Source: Calvatia gigantea
Taxonomy: Eukaryota > Basidiomycota > Agaricomycetes > Agaricales > Lycoperdaceae
NCBI GenBank assembly: GCA_025093985.1
Contig: JACAAK010000017.1
Location: 124,001-188,000, forward strand
Reading direction: 5' to 3'
Length of the DNA stretch: 64,000 bases
Shown: piece after piece, positions 12,350-24,028 of the stretch
How the letters are laid out: each line of letters starts with the position of its first letter
How positions within the stretch are numbered: the first letter of the stretch is position 1
Program-made: the position numbers and the translations under genes
The notes under the pieces: model-generated
Told to the model about the DNA's origin: nothing
What the model saw: the letters and a program-made list of their open reading frames with translations, nothing else
Database searches by the model: none

Positions 12350-12742
12350 CGACAGCCCCGATGGTGCTAGGGGGGCTTTATATCAGAAACGGTCCGACCA
12401 CAAGACCTTTGTTCGCATGGGTATATTTTGAGCGGTTATGGTCGGGACGGACATGGGGAAATTGTCCCATCTTATCGGTTTGCTAATGCTCCAAAATTCC
12501 CTGTCATTCCGTTAACTGAGAATACTGTCAGCCCTAGCTTCGCCGAACAAAGAAAGAGGACTGCAGTGGCACTAAAAAAGCAGGAATTTTTGGTGAAAGC
12601 TCAGTGTTAGAATGCTTAATGAACCACAGCCGGGCGAAGCAGAAAAACGATTTTCAATGGGATGAAATTGATGTTGGTTGAACTTTATTCCCACAGATTC
12701 CAAATAGCATCAACCCCTATTCGCTCGCCCTCAGTACCGTAC
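12350..12742. other. Intergenic between two minus-strand genes
   Basis: Contains the promoter of the thiamine-diphosphate enzyme gene and the 3' UTR of the carboxypeptidase gene. No further gene or recognised site is seen. Confidence 0.5.
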
Positions 12743-14857
12743 TTAAGTGGAGGAGAGGGACTGGTTCCTCATAATTTGTGTGAACATCTGCGCAGCGGCT
12801 TCCCCGACTCCGAGCGTACCCCACTGCAGAAACCAGAACATTTAGAGGCCGGGGAAGCGTGTAGTTTTATGAACTTGCCTTGTAGGCAGGGACTTCATGT
12901 CCCGCGCCGGAGAAGCGAAGATAGGAGAAGGTACCGGCATTTTTGTATAAACCGGCGGCTTGGCCACGGACGTTGAAGTTCGAGAAACTTTGGGCCTTGT
13001 ATATCGAGCTGAACTTGGTGTTCAAGACGTCGTTCATGGCCTCAATACCAGGGTAGTTCAAAATGTAGTCCTGACATCGGGGCACGAGGATATTGTAAAT
13101 TCAATCGTTCCGTACAGCCAAAAAAGGACTCACAGCATCACCAACATAGACGATCGTTCTAACCTATGATCATGAAGGAACAACGTTTGTCAATGAAAAT
13201 CTATATCATGAGTATGTCAGGCTCACACCAGCATTGATGACAGTCTCAAGATTTGGTCGAGAATTGTGCATCCAGTCACCTGCAGGGTCATGTGAACCCA
13301 TTAAATTCCAACAACAGCCAAAACTTACCAGTGGCTGCAAAATTGTTATAGACGTTTCTGTTGGTCATTTGCCAAGTGGATTCGGCTCCAATCCTTGAAG
13401 CTACAGAAGCCAAGTAACTATCGATTGCTGGAGGATAAGGGTCAGGATTTTGTGTCGGAACGTAGTAGACCTGACACGGAGAAGTCAATGAACAAAGGCC
13501 AAAAGCACGCCTTGACAAGCTTGGATGCTTACGTCCCAATTTCCTGCTAATGGCGATAAAATACGGTTATTGCACCAGTTCTGAGCCGCTGAGCAGACAG
13601 AGTTAGATCCACCGTTGTAGCAGCTTGTAATCTACCATGAAATCCAAGTCAATATTTATACAATGGCCGACAAAAGTCAGTTGCTTACCTGGTCTCGGCA
13701 ACCACCAGAAGATGCCCAATTAACGTTTGCTTGGGTGATAAAATTGGACGAAACAAGAGGATGGTATGGGTTGTTCGCTGCATATGTGATATAACCAGGG
13801 TATTGAGTAAGGGGATCCTGGTAGCGTCCGGTACATCAGTTTATGCGGAAGGAGTATCCGATGCAAACGTACAGTGAGACCATCGCCAACACCGAGAACT
13901 TTGAGGTTCAACTTGGTGCCATGGACGGTGCCCTTATCAATAGCAGCATTTTGGGACAAGAAATATCTGGGTGGATTTCATCAGAAAAGTTTTTTTCCTT
14001 GCAAGCTCACTCACGCAGCAAACGTTGGTCCATAGTGTCCGCCATACCTATTGTCGTTGAGTTTATAGCGTATCTAGTAGGTTTTACACATACGATTCCG
14101 TCCAAATGGCCAAGTTATTCGGCTGATACTTCGCGAAGCGTGGATCAGCGAAGAATATTTGCATGAAGGTCCAGATATCAGCTGCCGCTTGCTGAGAAGT
14201 TCCAACTTTGAGGTCTCCGTGCGAGAAACCCACCCCGACGGGTTGATCAATGAATAGCAGGTTGGCTTCGTTGTTCCATGAGAAGGGATTGAGCGTCACG
14301 GAACTACTATCGTTGGTGATGCGACAGGGACCCAGTTCCTGAAGCAAGCCAATCATACTAGAGCTTCCGGGCTAGTGAAGATATTATAGTTATAGTCAGA
14401 ACTGCATTCTGAAAAGATGAAAGCCCGAGTACTCCGCCATTGAACCAGAGGGCGAGAGGAGCATTGTCTGGATCCTTTCGCGATTCAAAGAACCAAAACC
14501 TGGATAGATCGTGAACAAGAGAGGCTATCGGGGGGACGGGGGGGGGCTGTATACCAGATACTCTGTGTCGAAGTCAAATCACCGTATCCAGATACTTGGT
14601 TAATGCCAGGTGTGGTTTCTTCTTCATGTCAGGGAAATCCTCGGCTCATGAAAACGCCAAGGCCTACCACAGACACCAGAGTTCTCCTTGTAGCGGAGCT
14701 TGCCAGGAGTTGTCGCCGCAGCATTCAAGGTAGATGGTTTAACTGTGTCCGTCGCAGTGCCAACCCCTCCAATAACTCCGTCTACCACAGGGATCTGTCC
14801 CTGACCGTGGACGATAGCAGGAAGGAAGGATAAGAAAGATAGCCAAAGGGACCTCAT
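12743..14857 (-). CDS. Secreted serine carboxypeptidase (peptidase family S10)
   Basis: Removes C-terminal amino acids from peptides, probably outside the cell or in the vacuole. The N terminus [18 protein letters not shown] is a signal peptide. After splicing the oxyanion motif WFNGGPGSSS and the nucleophile motif WTESYGGHYGP are formed (Ser; a GTATGT donor splits the Ser codon). The aspartate lies in [14 protein letters not shown] and the histidine in [11 protein letters not shown], so the triad is complete. Other exons carry [16 protein letters not shown] and the Cys-rich [18 protein letters not shown]. The last intron (12824-12878) has a GC donor (AAG|GCAAGT) and joins VPAYK to [18 protein letters not shown], the standard C terminus, with the stop at 12743-12745. 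Without that intron the protein would end four codons later. No frame breaks were seen. Confidence 0.9.
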
Positions 14858-15893
14858 ATTCAGCCTGTTAGACGAAGCGGGTGGTAATGAGGCTTATATA
14901 TTGTTGAATACATACAGAACGGGACAGGGCCCGTTGGCAAAGCTGGTGATATTGGTAGCATTAATCCAAGTGCATCGATCGAACAAGCCGTGTTGGACCA
15001 ATAATATCGCAGTATAAAAATCCAGCGGGTGTCGAAGTTCAAGAAGGACATCGCCCATGCGGTTATGCATTTCGCTTCTATTGTTGGGACACCTGGTCAG
15101 TTACATGACAAGTGCCGGGCATGGAGGAGCGATAGTACCAACTGGGAATCTGAATTTGGACGAACACGTGAAGACTCACACCAGCACTTAGCCTGGTATT
15201 TACCCGAGGTAAGAACCACAGCTGCATGGGTGTTCTGCATTCGGAGATGAGAGAGCATGCCTGGCTCTAGAAATAACCAGCGGCGATTCCTTTAATGTGG
15301 GGTCCTGCTCTTATGATAAGAGGTGAGGTCGGTGACAATATGAGATAATACCGTATGGAAGGCGCTTCGAAACCAGTTCATATGCGTTGGGTCAGTGACG
15401 GAAACGCTGGCATGTGGAACAGAAAATAGTGGCCAGTAGGGAATGAAACTTTGAAGGAGCATGGATAAGGACCATACAAGCGGATTGGTCTTGGTTTTTT
15501 TTACTGGTATTCAGTCAACGGACTCTCCGGTCGATCGCTAACATAATGGAGGCTTACTGCTCAAACGCTTTCCCGAGATCTGCCTCCCTTGTTATTTCCT
15601 TGAACACTTGTTGGAAGGGGAGGTAAAGGTGCGTAAAAGCCGAACACCTCGAGTAAAGTTATTCCCAACAAAAAATCAAATTGACAACTTAGCTTATGGC
15701 GGGTGACTGGTACCGAGCCTGATTGGTTTCTTTGTGTGAGTACCTCTGTTTGTCTCTAATATTGTCTATGAGTACTGGCAAGCAAATGCAAATAGATTTC
15801 ACTGCAGGGAAACTTTTTGAATTTTCATTTGATATCCCGAGATGTAGATTTCCGAGATATCACCCATTCTATCTCATAATACCACACCGAGCC
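14858..15893. other. Divergent promoter region
   Basis: About 1 kb between the minus-strand carboxypeptidase gene and the plus-strand coiled-coil gene, so it should carry both promoters. Short open frames occur but none is recognisable. The part just upstream of 15894 is T-rich, as is common before fungal start sites. Confidence 0.45.
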
Positions 15894-16732
15894 ATGCCAC
15901 ATAAAAAGGCAAAGCACTCTGTGCGGGATGAACAACGCCGGCAGCAGTGAGTACCCAATCCCATCAAAGGGGTGACTCTCACCCAGAGATATCAGAGACT
16001 CGAATCTTGCACCCGGGAAGGAGTCAATCGCAAACGAAGCAATACCAAAATCTGCAGTCCGGGTTTTGAATGCATTGAAGATACGAGAGGATCACAGAAG
16101 GAAGCGCAAGTTGAAGCAGGGGGATGGAAGCCAGTCTACGAATGTACAGAAACGCAGGAAAACAGAGGAATCTGAGCTCAAGATTAAGTCGGGGGAGTCA
16201 ATACAACATTTCTATAGGTAAGAATGTCAATGGGAAATTGAACTGCTCATGGTCATTATGTCAACGCAGGAGGGTAGAAGACGACATGCGGCCTCTGGTC
16301 CGGTCCGCAGTCCAGGCGTCTAAAGCCGTGGAACGGAAGGCGCGCAATGATAAACTCGAAGCTCAGAAGCAAAAGAAGGAAGCTCAAGCTGCGGAGTCGC
16401 GGATATCCAAACCAAAAACAAAAGATTCTCGCGGACAATCGCCGCCGCCACTTCCTCTAGACGCGGCACGACTTGACCTAAATAGAGCCGAGAAGAGCGA
16501 ACGACCAAAGGAATTTGAAAAATTCTCTACGTCTGCTCCGCGGCGACTCAACGATGTCGCTCAGGCTCCGCCCGAGATAAAGAAACTTCCTCGAGGTGCC
16601 GCTAAGGCGGGCGACAAACGGGAAGGGGTCCTCTCGATGGCGCAAAAATCAATGATGGAACAAGAACGGGAGAAAGCAATTGCAAGGTATCGACTCCTCA
16701 AGGCTTCACGCCTGCGTTCTACCGAGCCATGA
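15894..16732 (+). CDS. Basic coiled-coil protein, CCDC137-like (uncharacterised)
   Basis: Three exons (15894-15946, 15987-16217, 16270-16732) with introns of 40 and 52 nt give 248 aa in frame. The N terminus MPHKKAKHSVRDEQRRQQ is highly basic. The middle has a Lys/Arg patch and the segment IKSGESIQHFYRRVEDDMR, followed by a charged helix (ERKARNDKLEAQKQKKE). The C-terminal half contains APPEIKKLPRG and the helix SMMEQEREKAIARYRLLK. The order 'GES...F.RR' then 'PPE...PR' recalls animal CCDC137, a nucleolar protein, but that link is inference. I recognise the pattern from uncharacterised basidiomycete proteins. A nuclear or nucleolar location is likely from composition only. Confidence 0.75.
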
Positions 16733-18248
16733 ACATGTCAATGATCGCTCAAACGGTTCCGGTCTCTTCGAATTTCGATCCCAATCTAACTGCATGTATC
16801 ATCGCTACATCAATTTCATACACTCTCATGTATAGGACTAAACCTTGTGCCAAGGAAATGTCTGGGGTCTCGTAATTGATGACGAGGAATGCCTCGAGCC
16901 CACACGACGCACACGTTGACGGGTATACCGCATCGTGTGCATTTATGCCTTCCGATGCTTGACACTACATTCAATCCAAGGGTCTCAAATAGTCGCTTCT
17001 CGCATCTCGCCTCCCATTTTTCGGCCGCAAGAGTTGTGAGCGGCTTTGGTTCTTTAAGAACGAAGAACGGGTGGAAGTCTATCTGATATTTGCAAGAGGT
17101 TGATTTATTTCGCTACCCCGCACCTCATGAAATCAGAGCTAGCGAACTAAAAGTCCCTGAAATTTCTGTTCTTCCCATTGAGTTCTCCCATGCAGTTGCC
17201 AAAATACTCATAAGCGAATCCCACATAGGCTTCCGGTGGTTTAAGTAGTCGTCAAAGACATCCAAACCATGGCATCTGCTTAGCATACTCTAACTCTAAT
17301 GGGCTAATACCATACTTTTTCGTCCATTCCCAGGATTACTAATATCCTCGATTATCGCGACCAACTTGGTTCCTAGTTGGTGACTCAACAACAAACACAT
17401 CCTGAGCCCTACCTCTGACAAAAAATTATGACCGCAAATCCCGAAAAAATAACAACGCCAAGTGGTGGGTGTGCTAGGGAGACTTCCGAAACACTACAAC
17501 CAGTCTGACTCTCTGATGTTGCCTGGAGTTAAATATAGTGCACACAGCACTTGTCTTCACACGGCACGTCCCCTTTTCTTGTGATTGACTGCCATCACTA
17601 GTTCGTCACTCAGGATCGCTCCACATATCGTGCTTCAGGGTGATCTGACAACAAATCTACCCTCAGATGTCTGCAATCATTCCTATGCCGTGGACGTGCA
17701 CAGCTCACAACTGGATTATGCCGTATAGGTACGAGGCTCGCGGTGGCTACATGTCAACATCTTGAATCTGTAGGTGCTTACGCGGCAGTTGGGGGCGACC
17801 TACAGTTCCGGGGACTTCGGTATGCTAACGTCTCCAGTGTTGTGTTTGCAGAAATACAATAAGAATCGCAATGCCCATCTCGAGCAGAGGCCACCAAGTT
17901 ATCCCACGTTTATTCCATTTTCATTATGGTCGCATCTACGGACTATCTGGGAGCTGCTGAAGCGGCAACCACGGAGACACGGAAGAAATGCAGATAGTTA
18001 CGTCACACTTCCTTCAATCCCGCCTTTTGCGAAATGATTTGATTGCACGAGTCTCGCGTCGGGGTGCTGTCCAGCGGCTAAATCCGTGATCAAAGCTTTC
18101 ACCTGGGAATCATATATGAGCCTCGAAAACATATCGAGATTGATACCTGTCATCCTTATAAGAGCCCCTCCAATGGCTACGGTGACTCGTTTACCCCCGC
18201 GACGCCCCCCCTAAATTGCCCGTGGTTTTCTTGCCTCTGGTCGCGCTC
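16733..18248. other. Intergenic region, no gene recognised
   Basis: 1.5 kb between two plus-strand genes. A frame at 17774-18037 is open for 87 codons but shows no family features or supporting splice sites. The bases before 18249 should hold the transporter promoter. Confidence 0.4.
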
Positions 18249-20089
18249 ATGTCCGACCACGAGAAATGCAATCCGGCCCCTGGTTCTACTGTTTCTCTTT
18301 CGGTAACTACAATTGGTCACACGGTCTCGGATTCCGAAGTGGGATTGCAAGGTGGTTGGAAACAAGAGATTTCGAACGACGAAGAACGTGCTGGGCTGAG
18401 AGGATACCTTACTGTCTTTGGAGCCTTCATGGCACTTTTGGTCACTTTCGGCCAAATGAACGCTTTTGGTACATTCCAAGCCTGGTATACCAAGCACCAG
18501 TTGCAGCACTTGTCGCAGTCGACCATATCTTGGATAGGTTCATTACAACTTCTCATTTTCTTCCTTGCGGTGAGGGCTCTTCCTGAAACTTCCTGACCTT
18601 GAGTCTGATAAGCTTCCAGGGCGCACCCATTGGGCGCTGTTTCGACGCATATGGGCCCACTGGACTCTTGATCGCTGGAAGCGTGCTGTTCACACTAAGT
18701 CTTGTCTTGACGAGCATATCGGTGCTGTATTGGCAATATATCCTTGTTCAAGGCCTCCTTTTTGGTCTTGGTGTGGCTCTAATGTGAGCTTTTAACGTCG
18801 TCCAGTCCCAGCAGACGGAAAGTCTGATCGTGGGCGAATAGGTTCTACCCCTCGCTTGCGAGTATCACTACCTATTTCTCAAACTACCGCGCAACAGCAT
18901 TAGGGATCGCAGCAGCGGGTTCGAGCGTAGGTAAGCAAGAAACCACCGTTATTGTCGCTCAACGGGTAAACGTGACGCATGCAGGTGGCGTCGTGTATCC
19001 GATCATGCTGCAACATCTGTTTGAGAAACTTGGATTCGCATGGGGTGTCAGGGCGTCCGCCCTCGTCAGCGGAACATGCTGCACCTTGGCGACCTTAACA
19101 GTGTCAATTAATCCCAAGGCCACCAGTGCCACCTGCATGCAAGCAAAAAAGGCAGCCCCGTACATCGACTTGACAGCATTCAAAGATCCTCGATTTTCGC
19201 TATTGGCCCTTGGGAGCAGCTTTGTGGCACTCGGTATGTGATTGTGTTAATGGGGCTATCAGCCTTTCAGCGAAACTAAGCCCGCCCTAAAAACAGGCCT
19301 GTTCATCCCGTTCTTTTACGTCGTAGAGTATGCTGAGCACCTCAATATATCACGGCAGCTCGCGTTCTACGTGCTCTCGGTCATGAATGCAGGTGGAATT
19401 TTTGGGCGCATTGCACCAGCGTACATCTCCGACACCATCGGGCATTTCAACCTCCTCACCCCCGCCGCGTTCCTTTCTGGTCTTTCTGTTCTAGCCCTAT
19501 GGTTTAACGCGAAGCACTTGGCTGTTTTGATGGTATTCGCGGCTGTTTACGGGTTCTTGTCAGGGGCCTTTGTGTCCGTACTCACACCTTCGATTGCATG
19601 CATTTCCGAGCGGGGACAAGTGGGAACGAGGATGGGAATGTTGTACAGCGTAATTTCCGTTCCGTGAGTGTCTCATTTAACCCTGTCACCTCTCGTCTGC
19701 TAGTCATCACGATGGGGAGTTGGGGCGGGCGGTTGTAAAAATAGCCGTGCTGCATCGCTATCAGTGATTTTGAGCTTGGTTCCATTTCCAACTATCTTGG
19801 CCTTGTTGTTTTGGGCCTTCTAGCCTAACAACCGCCTTCTAGCCTATCTATCCGTCTCCACCCCCTATCTTTTACCCCCCATCACGAGCCGAAGAACTGA
19901 TTTCATATTCTTTTAAATGGCAGAGCCCTCCTAGGAAATCCGGCAGCCGGCGCACTCCTGGCACATGGTAGGGGCCCGCATGCTTTTGAGGGTATGGCTA
20001 TCTTCTCTGGATGCACTGTTATTCTTGGTTCGTTTGGGATCTGGGGAGCCCGAATGACCATCGACAAAAGGCTCTTTGCGAAGGTGTGA
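18249..20089 (+). CDS. MFS transporter, monocarboxylate-permease (MCT) type
   Basis: Membrane permease of the major facilitator superfamily, MCT-like fungal group; the substrate (monocarboxylate, riboflavin or other) cannot be read from sequence. Six exons (18249-18569, 18620-18783, 18842-18930, 18985-19233, 19297-19663, 19924-20089) total 451 aa in one frame. After an acidic cytosolic N terminus, the first helix follows RGYLTVFGAFMALLVTFGQ and the family pattern FGTFQAWYT...ISWIGSLQ. GRCFDAYGPTGLLIAG marks helices 2-3. The second half has FFYVVEYAEHLNIS, the loop motif GGIFGRIAPAYISD and a final FEGMAIFSGCTVIL helix. I chose the ATG at 18249; the open frame before it lacks another ATG. The last intron (19664-19923, 260 nt) is about five times longer than the others. 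Confidence 0.9.
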
Positions 20090-21611
20090 AGCCCTTCAGG
20101 GGGAACTCTAAGTCGACCAGACTGGGAATTCCGAATTTACACTATACCCACCACGCCATCTCTCCCTACCAACCCGGCCGAACGAAACTTATGGTGCAAT
20201 GACGCTGCGATGATAGCAACCTATCAAGATGGCGTTACTCACGAAACCGACCGACGGCACACCACGAATCTTGTTTATTTTTTTTTATTTCGGCCTTTCG
20301 GACCTGTCTTGGTTTCCCGATGGCAGTTGCATTTTTTGGGAATGTCTCCGATGACATCGAAGTGGGAGAGTCAAGTGTTGTTGTATTTAGCGCGGGCGTC
20401 CAGGCCATATATCAAAAAACCAACAATAGCGCCCGCTCTAACACCCGCATAATTCGGAATTGGGCGCGCCGTCGGAGAGGTTCGACTCCTGAGAAGTGAC
20501 GGACCAACATTTTGGAACAGGCTCACTCCCTTATGAATCTCTAACATTCTAATTCAACTTAGATCCCTACTCATAGCCTCGAAATCCATGTAATTTAATG
20601 CACTGCAGTGGCTCACCTAAATATGTATTCTATAGTTATATTTACGAGTGTACTTTTTATATGATAGAACCGTAGGTATCTTTATAAACCGCTCGCCTGG
20701 AACGACGGAACACCGTCGGGTTACCATAGCACTCCATACCCATCCAGAGCCCGGCCTCGCTTTGACACTATGAATCCTCGGCAATTGAGGGTTTTCCTCG
20801 CTTGTAAATTCAGACATCTCCGGATCAGCGCTCACCTAAGCAAATACTTGACAATGTTGACGCCGGGGGTAGGGGCAAGTAGTCCGAAGATCTTCATACC
20901 CGAGCTCAGATTCTGACTCAAATCTCGTGTTCCGTCATCGGTGATGGGGATCTGTCTCAGATGTCGAACAATCCTATCGCTTTCGTATCCGGTTGTGCTC
21001 AAACTAAACTGATAATCATTTTACCCCTGAGTTTGTATCCTAGGGCGTGGGTTGCGATACTTAAATGATGCGGAAAACAATTTCTGTTTAAGTCACTATG
21101 TACAGGCTCACCATTTCTCCATTCGTGAGTAATGCGAAGTCTCCATGGGTCGAAGCACCTCCCTGAATGATCCCGTATGGTATCCGACATCCTCAGCTTC
21201 TAATTACCATCCCGACACGCTTGACGCGTGACGTCATACACGTAGAATCACGTTTCAACTAGGGCAAAGGGTGAGGGCAATTTATTGAATTAAGGTTGTT
21301 GCACCTTTAAATGACCCCTACACTTTGCCTCTTCGTTCACTTGCCCAAGCTCGAGTACCAATCTCTTCATACTGATTGTTATCACAATCGTTAGAGTAAA
21401 ATCTGAGAAATGCACTAAGTCTTAGTTAGAGTCGAATGCGCACGAGTACTTAAGTATATTTGAACGTAATTGAATGGTATCAGATTATACCCCAAATGTG
21501 TACATAACCAACGTGGACCCCTAGCAAATGTCCCTCTCGAGTGTCGGCCCGGCCGTATTTGCGCACCCCACAATAAAAACAGGAGACAAGATAATAGGAT
21601 TGCGCCCTTTA
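20090..21611. other. Intergenic region, no gene recognised
   Basis: 1.5 kb between convergent genes. Minus-strand frames at 20617-20835 and 20999-21190 have possible splice donors at their ends, but I cannot join them into a recognisable protein. A TGACGTCA palindrome occurs near 21230. Confidence 0.35.
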
Positions 21612-23016
21612 TTAACATGCGCACCAGAGGTTACTATACCCAGGCCACTCAGCAACCTCCACACGAAAATGCCAATTCCCAGGTATGGCGGAATTCTTAA
21701 TCCTTGGTGAAACGGGTTCAACACCGTTGGCGCTTCTTATGATTCCCCTACTGGCAGCAGCAATAGGGGCGTCCTCCATATTACGCTCATGCAAATCATA
21801 ACCTCTACCAGCCCGTACAGCCGACCCTTCCTCATCTTCAACAAAAACCCATCTAAACCTCGTTTGACGGTACCAAAACACGATAGTGCGCAACGTCGGG
21901 CAGAAAGTCGCCATCTCCGCGATGAGGGCTCTCTGGGGCCCTTGGGAAGAGTGAAGTTGGGTGTTAAACCCATTATCATCCACCGCAGGAATAGGGATAT
22001 AAGTTTTCACTTCCTTCGCGGAGAAAAGAGGAGAGGAGGTAAGAGGGGCACCAGAGGAAATCCTAGTGATGGGGGGTAATAAATCCACGTCCCAAGCGTC
22101 GAGGGATACTTCGAGAGATCGTAAACGACGAAATGCCGAAAGGGAAGCGAGGAAGGAGGAACGCTCAGCTGAACGAGCGGGATAAGGTTCTGGAAGGTGA
22201 AAATGGGAGAGGTGGAGGAGGTTGTGTGTGAATGAGGGTGGAGAAGAAGATACGAGGTGGGCGAGGGTGCGTGTTGAGAGGTGCGCTGGGAGGTCGACGA
22301 TGCTTAGGCTGCGAAGGAGGGGAGGAACCGGGAATGTTGGGAAGATATGTGTGATGTCCGCACTGTCTGTGACGGCGGTGGAGTAATCGAAGATGAATTG
22401 GAGGTGAATTAAGGAGGGAGCTTGGATGTAGGGTATGAGCGAGAGCGAGGTATCAAGTAGGTCCACTGTGGGAAGTATGATTCCCTTGTCTTTGTCTTTA
22501 TCTGAAAGAGCGGGTGTGCCACTCGGGTAGAATTGGACAACGTGTAAACGCCCCGCGTGCGCCTGGGTATTGACAAATTTCATGATATGGTCATCTACGA
22601 CGAGTTGTAGCTCAACTTGTCGTAGTTTGAAAGGCCATTCCGTGTCAGCCAGAAAGGAAGGTGAAAGACGGGCCGGGGAGGCGAACAAATATCAAACTTT
22701 CGAGTGCGCTCATTCGTTTCATTGCGCTTGTTACGCCTTCCCAGAAGTCCGCATCCTCAGCCGATTTGTCGCTGCGGCTCCCGAGGGCGATCCCAAAGGT
22801 ACGCACATAGCCTGCAAGGTGTGGCCCGACATGGTTGATGGTATAGGTAAACTTGGATGTCCGGGCTATGTCTGGGAAGATAAGCTTGGAGTAGACCCTA
22901 GGCAGGACAGCGTCATGGAAAGTTTTGTTTGTATAGAGAAGGGCGTGGAGATCTGTGTGTCTGTGGGAAGGAATATGTGCAACGATTTGAGAACAGAGGT
23001 GGGTGGTGAGAAGCAT
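21612..23016 (-). CDS. F-box/LRR-like protein with one frameshift
   Basis: Two overlapping frames form one protein of about 460 aa. The first (23016-22645) starts MLLTTHLCSQIVAHI, with an F-box-like segment HALLYTNKTFHDAVLPRVYS. The second runs to the stop at 21612 and contains repeated leucine-rich strands (RSLSIVDLPAHLSTRTLAHL, RRLRSLEVSLDAW) and the ending VFWYRQTRFRWVF. The join lies near 22635: the first frame reads SFTFLSG then stops, the second reads SFLADTEWPFKL, and removing one base from the T run gives SFTFLLADTEWPF, typical of this family. There is no room for an intron. The gene is therefore recently broken or carries a one-base assembly insertion. It is not closely related to the array F-box family. 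Confidence 0.6.
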
Positions 23017-24028
23017 GGTTATGTAATTTAGACCATTAACGCAGGCTTTACGGAGCAGAATTGAATACGCATGTATGTATGCATGAGGCTAGAACGTCTC
23101 CTCGTCAAACCATCAACCACCCGGGCAGAAAGAGATCTCATCACGTTCCACAGCGATGGGTCTCGCCGTCTCGGCATAAAATGTATCTCAGGAGTCGGAA
23201 CCAACGGTTCCATATGGGCTTTGATCTGACTTAGGCAATACCCTGAGTGCAACAAAGATGTGCTGTACGGATGGGTTCTCCAATACAAGATGATATTTGG
23301 CGTTCCCAACATATGTGAGGACACTGATGGGCTGATATTGTAACAAGGGTCGACGACGGCGATTTAGGACAGTCAAAACAGCGTGTCGGGGAGGCAATCC
23401 TGTTCACTCTTTCTAGTGAGCCCTCTCCCTTCTTTTCTTACTCCTTAGTTTTCGTTGGTGTGACGGACTGAAGAGTCAGTCCCCGGTCATGTCAGCTTTT
23501 CACGAGAGGTCGTCTCGTCCAGGGTACAATCCATCGACGTCCAATTCCAAAACCGGCAATCGATCTAGGAAGGAAAAAAGTGTCGGACCTCCTGAGTGTA
23601 TACCCCAGACCCCTTCGCCAACATTCCAGAATCCAGTGAGTGGTTGTTCTTTCCCATGTCATGTCATCTGAAACTCACCTGTAACTCCCACGTATTAGAG
23701 GCAGAGAACACATCGTATCCACCTCTAGTGCGAAGGTAGTAAGCTGTGTGGTCCTCCCGCGATAGGCGGATGGTTGGGCCTATTGCGCTCCCCTGATCTC
23801 GCGTTTGTTATCCCTGAGATTCCCTTCCTCTTCCTATCTCCCTATCACACGAGCAATAATCTTGCCTATCTATTAATATCACGCTCCCTCGCACAGGGAA
23901 CCATCACCCCAAAGGATTCTGCGCAGCTACGTTTCGCGGACACAAAATGGCGAGCGGGAGACCAATAACTACTACGATTTCCGTTGATATCTTGGATCGA
24001 TACTCGGATATCCCAGCTTGACAAAGAA
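23017..24028. other. 5' flank of aspartic protease gene, duplicated downstream
   Basis: No gene is recognised. From about 23030 this region matches the sequence from about 25830 (shared blocks around 'accattaacgc', 'gggcagaaagagatc' and 'gatgggtctcg'), so the protease and about 1 kb of upstream DNA were duplicated in tandem. It should contain the protease promoter. Confidence 0.55.

Noticed and set aside
20470..20500. T-loop-like sequence (aggttcgactcct) suggesting a tRNA; similar at 685-705
   Set aside because: No matching acceptor stem, D arm or anticodon arm could be placed around either.
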